A stretch of DNA of 64,000 bases from Lates calcarifer (lineage: Eukaryota > Chordata > Actinopteri > Centropomidae): NCBI RefSeq assembly GCF_001640805.2, contig NC_066843.1:414079-478078 (forward strand), read 5' to 3'. The position numbers and the translations under genes were made by a program. Below the pieces are notes generated by a model, which was not told the DNA's origin, made no database searches, and saw only the letters and a program-made list of their open reading frames with translations. Positions 37,209 through 47,349 of this stretch are shown here, piece by piece (the stretch's first letter is position 1; each line of letters starts with the position of its first letter).

Positions 37209-38127
37209 GATAACATCACAGTTGCAGACAGGTATCGTCCGTGGCAACCGCTCGTTGGCTGTTTGTGTTTTTCCAAACCTTTATTAAAACCCTGCGCTGA
37301 CAGCTGCAGAGGAGTCGCTCTCTCTGTTTGGATTCTTCATATATTCTGTGTTTTATATTTTAGGAACAATTATGAAAATGTGAAAACAGCTACCTGACTG
37401 AATGACATAATTGTTTGTGTTTTATTTTTTCATTTGTTTTGTAATAAAATGTCAGATTTTAATTTTGTAAATTTAGTAAATTTATTAAGTTTTAACCATA
37501 AAACAACAGCTTCAGAATCACTGTAATGTTGCTCCAAACCTGCAGGACAAGTATACAGAGTCCTGCAGGACTGATCCTAAAACCAGGAAGTCAGTTAGCA
37601 TGTTAGCATGTTAGCACTTCCTGTTCCTCGTCCAGAGTCAGTGTGTTTCTGGTTAAATGTCTGAAATAAGGTCTGTGGTTTTAACACAAGCTCAAGACAT
37701 TTTCAGGTTTTATTCTCCGACATAAAATGGGTCAGTAAATCCTCCACTCCTGATGTTTGAAGCTTTTACGTGTCTTAAAAAAGGCGGTTGCTAACGAGTG
37801 TCAGAACAGTGGTGTTCATCTGTGAAGATGATCTGATCAACTAAACCTGAAGGATCAGAAACTTTAGCTGCTCACTGTTTATTTTCTGGAATAATCCAAA
37901 ACACTATGAAAGAATCCCATTGGCTTTTTGTGGAGGAACCAGGCTGAAGCTAACTTCAGGTTGGACTACAGAAACACATCATCACTGTGGAGCTCTGTGT
38001 TTATATAAAGGTTTCAGACCCAGCGAACAAAGTAAAACAAGCTCACACACACAAATACACACTAATTATTTTATAAAATCCTCAGTGTCTGACTGACACA
38101 CCCTCGCTCGGTTAAAACAACCACACC

Positions 38128-38161
<34 letters not shown>

Positions 38162-38239
38162 GTGATGATTGAGGTTAGTGTGTGTGTGTGTGAAGTAAGA
38201 CTGAACCTTGAAACAGGATTATCTGACTACTACCTCAAT

Positions 38240-38276
<37 letters not shown>

Positions 38277-41200
38277 GCTTCTCATTGGCCCAGGATTTAA
38301 AAACAAACCCTCAGAGTGCATCATGGGAAACCTGTTGTATTTTAATCCAGCGTCTCAGAGACATGACGACTGTTTAAAATCACCAGCTCTGCCGTCCCGT
38401 TCCCATCACTCTACTGTTATCAACTTTTTCTGTCCGTTACCATAGCAACCAACTCTACTTTCGTCTCGCTGAGGTTTTTCTGTAACTCGTTAGATTTCTA
38501 AACAAACGGAGCAGAAACGACGCCGGGTGCTGAACATGAAGACAGATGACTTAGAAGTGTTGCTAACATCTGGAGGCTAACTAAAGACAGAGCGCAGAGA
38601 GCTAAGATGGCCGACACAGGAGAGCAGGGAGAGCCCCATGTGACCCGGGTCGGCCTCTGAACAGAGTCTGACACCAGCTCCACCTGGAGACATGTTGTCG
38701 GCTGGAAAAGTGTTTTTCTGTACGTTTGGTTTTTGGTTTAAAGTGGGTCAGACTGAATTTACTGAACTAAAAATCACACGTCTTCTCTGAGTCACATCTC
38801 AACACACAGACATGAAACTTACATTCATAGATTCAGTGTGATTTACACCTTCTAAAGATATCGTTATCTCTGATGTCCGTCCACAATAAACCTCCAGAAA
38901 TCCACTCAGAACTCAGAGAAAAGAGGCCGCAGAACTTCACCCAGAATCCTCCTGTTTTCTTCAGAATCACAGTAAACAGTGAGTTGTCTGTTCAGTTCAG
39001 GTCTGTTCGGCTGATAATAACTAATTCAGCTGCTTTTAATGGGGACACTTTGACTGAATGGAAACAAATACAGGTCCACAGAGACACTCACTGACTTAGT
39101 TTAAACCAATCTACTCATTTTCAAAGATCCAGGTTTGTCTGGGTGAGAAACCCAGAAACTTCAGGAGTCTGATCCTCACGTCTTTTGTTTCATCAACATC
39201 CAAAAATCTGTGTCACTAAAAAGCTGTTTTGGCAAAAGTTCAATCAAAATGCGTCATGTTTAAGTATTTATGAAGGTGTGTGTGTGTGTGTGTATGTGTG
39301 TGTGTGGAGACTGTGAACGAACAAGCGAGCAGGTAAAACCAGACAGGTGAGAATCCGTCAGTGCTGGAGGTAAGTGACATCAAACATGGAGGACATGGGA
39401 CAAACCCGGAGCTGAGAGGCTGCACCGACGTTTAAATTCATGAAACTAACTTCACGTGCTGCAGGTTTTCTGACTGGTGTGTGACGCAGACACACCGAGC
39501 CAAAATAAAAGCTGGATGTGGGTCACACTGACTGAAGAGGATCAACAGGCTCCGGCTCTGCAGTAATTAAATATGAAGCACAGTGTAATTTTCAGGCTGC
39601 TGAGACACAAAAACACACCAGATGAGGACGACGTGGATCCAGACTCGGCGTCTCTCTGCTCACCTTCAGCGTGTTTCTGACACATCAGACCAGACTCACT
39701 GCAGGATTCAAAATCAGGGAGACTCCAGTCACCCAGTCAGTAACATTAGGATTCTGTCTGTGAACCCCTCACACTACAGGATCAGATAATTCAGACCTGT
39801 GACTGGATATAAAGATGGCCGACATATCTGCACTTCCTCCAACTGTACAAAAATAAAAGCCAAAATATCCCATATACAAGCGCCGCCATTTGCAGCGTGG
39901 TCATGATCGGGGGCAGGAGCTCAAGAGTTAAAGTCCCACCCATACACTCAACCGACCAATCACAAGTCAATCTCAGCTGTCAATCATGACATTTCACCTG
40001 CTTTTCATAGCCTTCAAAGAACTAATTAAAACAAATTATCAGAAACGCATCAAAAACAGAACATTTATTTGGCGTGGACTTTGATTTTCTCTACATGGAG
40101 GCGGGCTTATGACCTATACCGCAGCCAGCCACCAGAGGCGATCCAAGTAGTCCATTAATGTCAGTGTTTAAAGACGCAGCTGTTTATCAGACTCTTGGAC
40201 CACAACTTTATGGAACTGTGATTCTAAACCATCGGACTGAATAAAATAAACAAATAAACCTCATGTTAGATTCTCACCTGTTGTAATTAAGTTGAGTCCT
40301 GACATTTGGCAGGAGGATAGTTACAGTTTGTTTGTCTTATTTAACAGAAAGTTGAATATCTTTGGGGTTTGAACTGTCGTTTTGGATAAAATGAGATTTT
40401 TTTAATCATATCTCTGGGAATTTTATGCCTTTATTTGCAATAAAGGTCTGATTTTTACTATTTTCTGGTGTTTCATGGACTAAATGATTGATTGATTATT
40501 CATCATTGGCAGCATTAACCTGTGATTAATAAGAAGATCAGAACTCCTGATAAATAATGTACAGAGTTAATAAAGCTGATAAACTGATGCTAACATCAGG
40601 AGCAGAGAAGCATCACGCTGGGATTTCAGTCATCCTGAGGAATTCTGTCAGAACATTTTTCTCAACATTAAGCTCCATCCATCTGAACAGTTACTGGTAC
40701 AAACAGAAATCTAATCTGGTGTAAGAACAAACAGTCAGAAACAAACAACCACAGCATCACACAGCTAATCACAGACCTTTGGACTTCAGCTCAGTCTCAG
40801 CTCGGAGGCTGGAATGAAAAGAAACTGGAATCACCACCTCATGTTTGTACACCTCCTCCAACCAGTCCAGTGTTAATTAGTGTGTGAATCCCTGAGTTAT
40901 GGCCAAAAACGTGTTTGCAAGGTCACAGCAAAATCTAATCAGTTCAACCCTGAGTCTAAGAGAATATTTGTGCCAAATTTGAAGAATTTCCCTCGAGGTG
41001 TTGCTGAGATATTATGTTCATGAGAAGAAGAAGTACGAACTGAACGGTCCAACTCTGGCATGGAGCAATGAAAAGTGATTCTCTTGTTTCTGAAACAGGG
41101 TCAGAAATCATCAGCCTTTCAGAGCAAAACAAAGCTCTCGTTTCATTGCTGATGGTTTAGTTTTTGCTGCAGCGTCACATATTTCTGCAGCTAACTGTCC

Positions 41201-44200
41201 CCTCTGGGCTACTGTAGGTGGTGTTTGCAGGAGAAGAGACTGGGGCGAGTTGTGTTGTTGAGTTTTGATCAGGAGAGAGTCGAACACGAAGCCTGAAGCA
41301 ACACAACATCTGTCACATCAATCACAACAAATCTGCTCTTCAAACTCTGGATGATGGAGAAACGTTTCTGCCGTTTGAGGAGAAACTTTCAGAGAAAATG
41401 TTCAAACTGAAGTTTGTTCCTTGATTTTTCTCTGGAGCCTGAACCAGAACAAACACATTGTCCACAGTTTGTTTCCCTCCTCACAGGACAGTTGGTTCAG
41501 ACGCTAAATTTCATGCGATCCATAATTTATCAGCTTTGACTCATTCTGTGAAAATCTCTGAAACTGGACAGTTTGGTCTCTGCAACATGATGACGACACT
41601 CTCTCTCTGAACACTGGTGTTATCGAGCCTTAAGTGCAAGAGGTTCATGGTTGAGGTCTGATAATGATTTTATGTTACAGTCTCTCAAATGTTCAAACTG
41701 GATCAGCCGGTCCCTGTTTTAACTCCTCAGTCCTGAACCAAGCGACCTGAGAAGGAATCTGCTGCAGGGTTTTAACCTGGTCCTGAGTGAAAACCACCTG
41801 CAGACTGAACCTGACGATGGAGACGCTTCACGTTTTAGAGTTGATGAAAGTCTCAGGTTGTGTTAAACACTTTCTGTCTGACTCTCAGCTAAAGTCTGTT
41901 ATCAGTTCTTTAATCAGTCACTTATTTATTTATCAAATGAACCGTCCCGTGTTCTCATTTCTCACTGTGAAGGTATTAAAGATGATTCAAAGACCTCATC
42001 TGGTCATTTTGATGAATATGTTGCTGACGGACTCATCAAGATAAAACAAATATCCTCCACAAAAATCCTGTTTCCTGGTCCAAGGACTGAGCCACAGGAT
42101 TTATAAAGACTGAGGAGTTTTATTTATATTTGCCTTTTTAATTCATTTAAACTGATTCTCTGCTTCATAAACTCTGAAGCTGATTATATGTTAATATCAA
42201 TATGCAGATATAAGACCACAGACGCTGTCGTCCTGTGAGCAGCAGCAGATCTGATGATGATTTTATCAGTAATTAATTCAGCAGCATCACCAGGTTGTGT
42301 AGAAAATAATTACTGATGTGAAAACAAACTCATCGCTTCATTAAGTCTCAGAGACGATCTGTTAACAGCTGATTATCGGAGAAGTGTTTGTATAACACGA
42401 TGATGATGATGACGACTCTTCAACAGGAAGGAAACTCTGGATTATTTATGGATGTGACCAGTTTGGATAAAGGAGGTTTTCTTTACTTAACATGAGACCG
42501 TTTTCTACTAAAACCCACTCAGCACTTTGGTGCACATTAAACATCTGTCCATATCCACGCAGGTGTAAACAGGAAGTAGACTGTCTGATCTGTTTGTTGT
42601 TTCGTTGCAGAAAATAATAACAACTGACTGACCAATCGAAGACTACGCTGCGACCGATAAAAACCAATCGGGAAGTGAATGTGAATGTGACGTGTCTGCA
42701 TCATCGTGTTTTCCCTCTCTCAGTGTGAGCACAATGCATGATGGGATATATTTCTTGGTTAGTGACCAGCGGTTGTTCACTACTTTTCACAATGCATTGT
42801 AGGATACACTGTGTTCACTATACACATATAATGATTCTGGACACAACCTCAGCTTTGGAGGCTCGAAAACTCCGGAGCAGTGTGGATGCCAGTCGTAACC
42901 ATGACGACAGAGTCGAGTTTCCTGCATCCACAGTATCTTTAGTCACTTTTTGTTTTTATGGTTTGAAGATATTTTACAAGAGAAAAAAAAGCAGCAGCGC
43001 ATTGTACATTTTTATTATTTATCTTATTCCTCACCGGACGTGACGCCAACGAGAAAAGATTGATCATGTTTTAGATTTAAACCTGACACGGTGCTGGACT
43101 GTAAAATGTCTGTTCATCAATGTCACTCCTTATTACAGCCAATATAATGAGTCCATATAAAATACAACCAGGCACAAACCACAGTAAATAATCCTCTGGC
43201 TGAGGAGGAAGTGGAAGAGAAGTGTGATCTTAATGTTTCCGTAGGTTCAGATGCTGTTTCATAATAATCTGTCTGATAAAAATCTTAATGGATCTTTGTT
43301 TTCAGTGTCTAACAACAGAAAGCCTGAACCTTTCCTTCTGTCTCTGCGTCTTTCCTCCTCTGCTGAACGCTTGTCATTTTCTCGTCTCTGCAGGTCAAAG
43401 AAACTGAAGCTAAACTAGAAGCGTTTCCATCGATTGTACAGTTACACAGCAGAGAGTAAAAGCTGAAACAACATGTTGAACTGTTGCTGTAATGACAGAG
43501 TCACAGAGCAGGAGGTGAATTCTACTTAAAGTGAAAGTTTTTTGGCGAATTTTGAAAATATTTTAATGAAAATTTTAGAAAATGTTTTTAGAATTTTTGG
43601 GGGACTTTAAAACACTTTAATGTCAGGATTTTTGCTGAAATCAGTGCAAAAATATCTTTTTAAATTTCTTTAATTTGAGCATTTCTTATATGTATTTTTA
43701 TTTTTTTAAATCATTTTCTAATTGTGTTTCTTATTTTTTAATTTCCATTTAAATGTTTTTTTTTATTTTTCATTAATCATTATTTTGTAAAGCAGTTTAT
43801 TCCCTTGCAGTTGAAGCATACTGCACAAATAAACCTGCCTCATTTATTTTATATTTCAGTAAATGTGCAAATGTTGAATGTTTTCAAATTTTCAAACTTT
43901 CTATTTTTACTTGTTTTAATCTGAGTTTCTGAAACAAACAATACAAAGACCAAATGAAAGACAAACACACAAACACACCCTGCAGCTTCCAACAGGCAGC
44001 AATCAGTGCTCTGCGCACATACACACACACTCAGAGGCATGCAGGCAAACATTCCTGCAGGAACACATACGTACACGCATGCATGCACACCCACTTCAGC
44101 TGTAATAAGCAGGCTGCGTTTCTGAAAGAGGACGGCAGCGATTATGTAACCACTGGTTATCACACACACACACACACAGACACACACTGAGGCTGCAGGA

Positions 44201-47200
44201 ACAGTCTGTATGATGTGAACTGTAAAATGAAAACGCTCCTGCAGAAAACAGAGCCTGGATCTGACAGCAGAGATTTTCTCTGGACTCGAGGACGAATCCT
44301 CAAACATCAAATTCAATCAGAGACAGAAGCTCGTCAATAAACAGCTGCAATTAACAATCACCTTCAGCACTGACTGATCTGATCATTATTGCCTCAATTA
44401 ATCCACCATCAGTTTGGTGTATGAAATGTTCCAAAGTCTGGTTTTTGTCCAAACAACAGAAACAGACGCTGGAGAACCTGATAACAAATGAATAGGTAAT
44501 AAAATAATAAACCAGCTTCTACTGGCTTCTACTGGCTCTGCCAGCCCTTCACACTGTACATGATTACAGAGAACAGGTCAGATCTGAGCTAAGGTGCAGC
44601 TGCAAGACGGTCAGAAGCAGTGAAGCCAGGACAAATGGATTATTTGGATGTTTTCTGCACCAATAAAATGGAAAAACTGGGGAGAGTTTGTTCTGTTCCT
44701 GAGGTTTAAACTGAGGGATCAGAGGGAGATGGGTGAGGCAAAGACAGGTACATACAGGTGTTGTAAAAACAACAGGAAGTTAGCTATTGTCATATGACTG
44801 CTGATCAACAGTTGGAGCAGCAGTGGCAATTATAGTCTGCTCCTTTAAAACGCCCGCCTGAGTCATAACTCCTGAACTCACAGACATGAAACACATATTT
44901 ATAGATTCAGCTGTGACTTCCACTTCCTGAGAGGATCATCGTCTCTGATGTCCGTCACCAATAAACCTCCACAAATACACAAAACGAGACGCTCCTGACA
45001 GCTGCAGAACTTCACTCAGAGTCCTCCTGTTTTTAACTTTCCTTCAGTGTCACAGTGAGACAGTGAGAGCTGTCTGAACATCCACAGAGACACTGACACC
45101 AGGAGCTGATCACAGCTGATTCGGCTGCTTTTAATTCTCAAAATAACAACTAACAACTAAACATCACAGCAGAGGTTGGACGACATCGCCCTCCCTCCTC
45201 CGGCGGCCATGTTGGAGGATAAACTGTAGAAAACGAGAGCTTCTTACCTGTGCAGTGTCCGTAGCGTTTCCCCGCCACGCTGTCCAGCACGGCGAGGGTC
45301 AGGTTGTCAGGTGTGTCGGGGTGAAGAGGTGTCCCGCCTCCGCCTCCTCCTCCTCCTCCTCCCCCGCCACTGCTGCTGGTCTCTGTGATGAGGCTGGCCT
45401 CGGAGCTCTGCTCGTCACTGGACAGAGACGGACTGCGGACGTCTCCTCCTCCAGAACCAGAACCGGAACCGGAGCCCGACCCAGAGCCGTTGGCGCTGCT
45501 AGGCACTGTGACCAGACCGGTCCCTGTAGCTGAGGGCCAGGAAGGCGGGTCCTCGCTGTCGGGGCTGCAACGTTTAGAAATAAACAATAAAAAGACAATG
45601 AGACGAAAACACTGAGTCCGGCTGCATGATTCTCAAACACAGATCGTCCTGTAACATGGCGTCAGGACACAGCACTCAGCTCTCTACATATGAAGCTGCA
45701 GCCATGATGGCTGTATGTGGCAGGATATCTGAACACCTGCTGGACGATTCTTTCAAATCAGACTCTGATTTAATGGACGTGTGATCAGAGCTGCAACTAA
45801 TGATTAATTTCATTATCAATGCATCTCCTGACTATACCTGCATTCTGGATCAATCTTTTAGTAGTTTTAAGACCCCAACGTGAAGTCTTCAAATGTCTTT
45901 TTTCCATCAAAAACTCTGGTTTTGGAGTCTTAGCTCTAAAATGAGTCTAATAACTAATGGATCACCAACATAACTCCTGAATAATCAATGAAACTGTTTC
46001 AGCTCTACAGGTAGAGGTGAGACGATAAGCTCCGGGCATTTTATTAACAACCTATCAGACGGCAGCATTAATGTGACCACAGCCAATCAGGCAGCAGCTG
46101 CACGTCAAAGTATAGATCCATCTCCTGACCGACCCGGAGGTAAAGAAAGCTGTGGACGAGTCAGAAACATGAGTGGAACCAGAGAGAGGCTCGAAAGTGA
46201 AGAACTGACCTTAACAGGAAACAACAAAGGTCACAGCAGGTCGATTATATGGAAGTGGTTTGATTTCATTAAAAGAGACGAAGTTCAGATGAAGACGGTC
46301 TGAAAAACATGTCGCCAGTCGGTACCAACAAAGATGGAAACAAAACAAATCTTTACAATCAGCTGAAAAGGTTTCATCCCAGAGAGGATGAAGATGCTGT
46401 TTGTCCGTCCACACCGAGTCCTAGCAGGGCTAACAGCTAACAGGGCTAACAGCTAACAGCTAGCAGGCTGAACAGTTTCCTTCTTCTCAGTTAAAGACAT
46501 GAAGCCTCTGAGCTCAGCAGAGAAAGGTGTGTTCAGGAAACTGATTAAAGTTCTGGACTGTAGCTACGAACTCCCAGACACAAACTGCTGACTGTCTAAT
46601 CTGCTCCTCTACATAGAAGGTCCTATCAGAGGAGTCTGTGATCGGAGTCACAGGTTTTTGTTCTGTTCACATTTGTTGATCAGTCACCACAGTTAAGACA
46701 ATACATTTCTGCACCATAAACTGTTATTGTTTTTTTTTAAATGTCCAAATCAATCAATATGGAGCTAAAAATCATGATCATATTTTTCCTGTATCACCCA
46801 GCCCTATCTACGTGCAGGACTAAACACTGTGAACCTGGACTGAACTGAGGAACTGAGATACACTGATGAACCTGGACAAGAGACCTGGATCGAGATCTGG
46901 ATTACCAACCCAGCAAAGCCGGGAATAAATCCTGCCCCGAGGCCTCAGACCTCAGATTCTTCTGGAGATTCTTCTGTCAGTTTGCAGAAAGAGCTCAGAT
47001 GCTGCCTCCTCCTAAATATGTCACTCACAGAGGGGCGCTGCTTGTTTTTGCCCCAGGACCTCCTTACTGGTTAACCCGGCTCTGCCCAGATCTGGTTGAG
47101 TCAGGTGTTGTGTTTGACCCCCTAAACCTCCTCATGTCTGTCTCACCTGAACACCTCCCGGGCCTGGCCGCTCTCTGGTGACGTCTCCCTGAAGAACGGT

Positions 47201-47349
47201 ACGACCCGGGACAGGCTGGCCCTCCGGCGGGACGCCCCGGTCCCCCCGCTGGCCTTGTCCGCCACCCCTCCGACGAAGCCCCCGGCCCGGGTCAGCGCCG
47301 TGGTCTGCTTCTTCAGGAACTTCTCCAGCGGTTTCATCCCCGCCGGCAT
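22798..47349 (-). CDS. rapgefl1: Rap guanine nucleotide exchange factor-like 1
   Basis: A RasGEF-family signalling protein, probably acting on Rap GTPases; its activity is poorly established. Minus-strand coding exons: 47147-47349, 45248-45564, 33079-33157, 29749-about 29893, 28435-28532, 27788-27900, 26812-26979, 26534-26631, 26324-26446, 26047-26225, 25856-25946, 25660-25710, 25484-25571, 23925-23989, 23537-23591 and 22798-22922. Total is about 665 residues (human 662). The N-terminus has [12 protein letters not shown], as in the human protein, but with MPAG before it. Exon 2 is Ser/Gly-rich, with about 12 Gly in a row. [14 protein letters not shown] leads into an RA/ubiquitin-like segment (about 320-405). 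The CDC25-type GEF domain (about 426-645) contains WVATEIL, FIKIAAL, LRLTWE and NHKSYRDLI. It ends with [17 protein letters not shown]. Phases close at every junction; the exon 4 acceptor is uncertain. Introns are loaded with CA/TG repeats. Confidence 0.95.
24466..24769. repeat. Cluster of CA and TG microsatellites
   Basis: In rapgefl1 intron 13: (CA)n at 24466-24496, (TG)18 at 24577-24612 and an interrupted (TG)n at 24724-24768. The opposite orientations allow foldback of the intron RNA. Confidence 0.9.
25121..25412 (+). repeat. Dispersed repeat family B, copy 1
   Basis: This copy shares blocks with 38780-39055 and 44861-45140: ACATGAAACTTATATTCATA, TTATCTCTGATGTCC, AATAAACCTCCAGAAA, GCAGAACTTCA and GGAGCTGATAATAAATAATT. 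The unit is about 280 bp. No inverted ends or pol III boxes were recognised, so its class is open. Confidence 0.65.
25730..25768. repeat. (CA)n microsatellite next to a rapgefl1 acceptor
   Basis: A CA run with CG-containing flank (CGCGCACGCACACG) begins about 20 bp from the exon at 25660-25710. In the transcript it is (UG)n in the polypyrimidine-tract position of that exon's acceptor. Confidence 0.9.
27100..27260. repeat. Teleost repeat with TTAGCACAAAGAC motif
   Basis: It carries CTGAAAGGAACAGTCCAAC, then CATGGCTTAGCACAAAGACC and GGGAAACTGTTAGCCTAGC. The same family supplies the 42-bp tandem array at 33763-33900. Sequence of this kind is very common in percomorph genomes. Confidence 0.6.
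27581..28037. repeat. TG runs and a CACAGTAACACAGA minisatellite around rapgefl1 exon 6
   Basis: (TG)n occurs at 27581-27616 and 27746-27782. After the exon (27788-27900), a compound array of CACAGTAACACAGACACACA units runs at 27901-28037. The second TG run begins 5 bases from the exon 6 donor and is (CA)n in the RNA. Exon 6 is thus boxed in by repeats on both sides. Confidence 0.9.
28133..28380. mobile_element. Teleost interspersed repeat with a family A fragment
   Basis: The start matches a common fish repeat (GGTCCAGTGTGGAACATTT, then CCATGTTTCTACAGTAGCCC and GATCGGACAAACTGAACC). From about 28305 it joins sequence matching the 32.0/37.5-kb element in reverse (TTAAGACACGTAAAAGCTTC). It lies in rapgefl1 intron 5. 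It may be one family with a deletion or two adjacent insertions. Confidence 0.55.
29585..29745. repeat. 43-bp minisatellite abutting the rapgefl1 exon 4 donor
   Basis: Four nearly exact units carry GTACCTGTGGTTGTGT at 29599, 29642, 29685 and 29728, a constant 43-bp period. The array stops three bases before the exon's lower border (29749). On the transcribed strand each unit contains CACAG followed by GTACAC, a plausible 5' splice site. Confidence 0.9.
30440..30800. repeat. Teleost interspersed repeat fragment in rapgefl1 intron 3
   Basis: The segment runs from ACATGGAGGTGGATGGACTA through GGTGTTCCTAATAACATGCT. Its wording resembles a widespread fish repeat that also supplies fragments at 7576-7740 and 32555-32710. 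No coding capacity is visible. Confidence 0.4.
30962..31025. repeat. (CA)32 microsatellite
   Basis: The longest pure dinucleotide run in the window. It lies in rapgefl1 intron 3. Confidence 0.95.
31740..31781. repeat. (CT)21 microsatellite
   Basis: A pure CT run inside a longer pyrimidine-rich stretch (31680-31781); polypurine in the rapgefl1 transcript. Confidence 0.95.
32011..32408 (-). repeat. Dispersed repeat family A, copy 1 (inverted)
   Basis: About 398 bp, a near-identical reverse complement of 37561-37960. Shared blocks include CCAATGGGATTCTTTCATAG, GTTAGCAACCGCCTTTTTTA and CATGCTAACATGCTAACTGA. It lies in rapgefl1 intron 3, about 0.65 kb past exon 3 in transcript sense. Confidence 0.85.
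32555..32710. repeat. Teleost interspersed repeat fragment
   Basis: It reads ACTGTGTAGGTCCACCTCGA, then TCCTGTGGCATCTGACAGCA and GGTGGAGCCTCCGTGGATCT, and ends at ATCCCACAGATGAGC. This is wording typical of a very abundant fish repeat. Family not assigned. Confidence 0.55.
33048..33070. repeat. (TG)n next to the exon 3 donor
   Basis: A short TG run nine bases from the rapgefl1 exon 3 border (33079); it is (CA)n just past a weak GTATCC donor in the transcript. Confidence 0.85.
33680..33710. repeat. (CA)n microsatellite
   Basis: A CA run in rapgefl1 intron 2, about 50 bp before the 42-bp tandem array. Confidence 0.9.
33763..33900. repeat. 42-bp tandem array (three full units)
   Basis: Units begin TTAGCCTAGCTTAGCACAAA at 33763, 33805 and 33847, with a partial unit at 33889. 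They are identical to each other by eye, so the expansion is recent. The unit is part of the dispersed teleost repeat also present at 27100-27260. Confidence 0.9.
34845..34985 (-). repeat. Dispersed repeat family B, inverted partial copy
   Basis: In reverse complement it carries TCTCAACACACAGACGTCAA and GATTCAGTGTGATTTCTAC, matching the start of the 38.78-kb copy. A weaker inverted trace is at about 31480-31580. Confidence 0.5.
35511..35948. mobile_element. Inverted-repeat element containing a nested TTAA element
   Basis: The outer arms are TCCTGGATGTCAGAGATGAA (about 35511) and its reverse complement ending near 35948, about 30 bp each. Inside, a 282-bp element (35593-35874) has ends AGGTGCTA / TAGCACCT and exact TTAA duplications at 35589-35592 and 35875-35878. 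So a TTAA-targeting MITE has inserted into an older inverted-repeat sequence. It lies in rapgefl1 intron 2. Confidence 0.65.
36355..36380. repeat. (CA)n microsatellite
   Basis: A CA run in rapgefl1 intron 2, within a region also rich in CT (36240-36290) and GAG (36462-36483) simple sequence. Confidence 0.9.
37056..37206. repeat. TG and CA microsatellite pair
   Basis: (TG)n at 37056-37079 and (CA)n at 37177-37206 face each other across about 100 bp in rapgefl1 intron 2. Confidence 0.9.
37561..37960 (+). repeat. Dispersed repeat family A, copy 2
   Basis: A 400-bp copy in rapgefl1 intron 2, opposite in orientation to the copy at 32011-32408 and nearly identical to it by eye (a few mismatches). 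It shares the core GGTCTGTGGTTTTAACACAA with the partial copy at 54918-55061. Confidence 0.85.
38129..38274. repeat. CT and CA microsatellites
   Basis: (CT)n then (CA)n at 38129-38160, and (CA)n at 38242-38274, in rapgefl1 intron 2. Confidence 0.9.
38780..39055 (+). repeat. Dispersed repeat family B, copy 2
   Basis: It carries GTCACATCTCAACACACAGA, ACATTCATAGATTCAGTGTG and ACAATAAACCTCCAGAAATC, in line with copies 1 and 3. In rapgefl1 intron 2. Confidence 0.65.
39277..39305. repeat. (TG)n microsatellite
   Basis: A TG run with one A interruption, in rapgefl1 intron 2. Confidence 0.85.
39310..44860. other. Central part of rapgefl1 intron 2
   Basis: About 5.5 kb with no convincing gene or RNA. 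Short matching motifs (CACAATGCATGATGGGATAT at 42731 and CACAATGCATTGTAGGATA at 42789) suggest a decayed repeat. A pyrimidine-poor AT block is at 43540-43800 and a short CA run at 44161-44186. Confidence 0.45.
44861..45140 (+). repeat. Dispersed repeat family B, copy 3
   Basis: It begins GAGTCATAACTCCTGAACTC and ends near CTGATTCGGCTGCTTTTAAT, about 108 bp from the rapgefl1 exon 2 donor. It is the best-preserved start of the family. Confidence 0.65.

Noticed and set aside
45150..45247. Extension of rapgefl1 exon 2 to the in-frame stop
   Set aside because: A clear GTAAG donor at 45243-45247 and phase agreement with exon 3 place the exon end at 45248.
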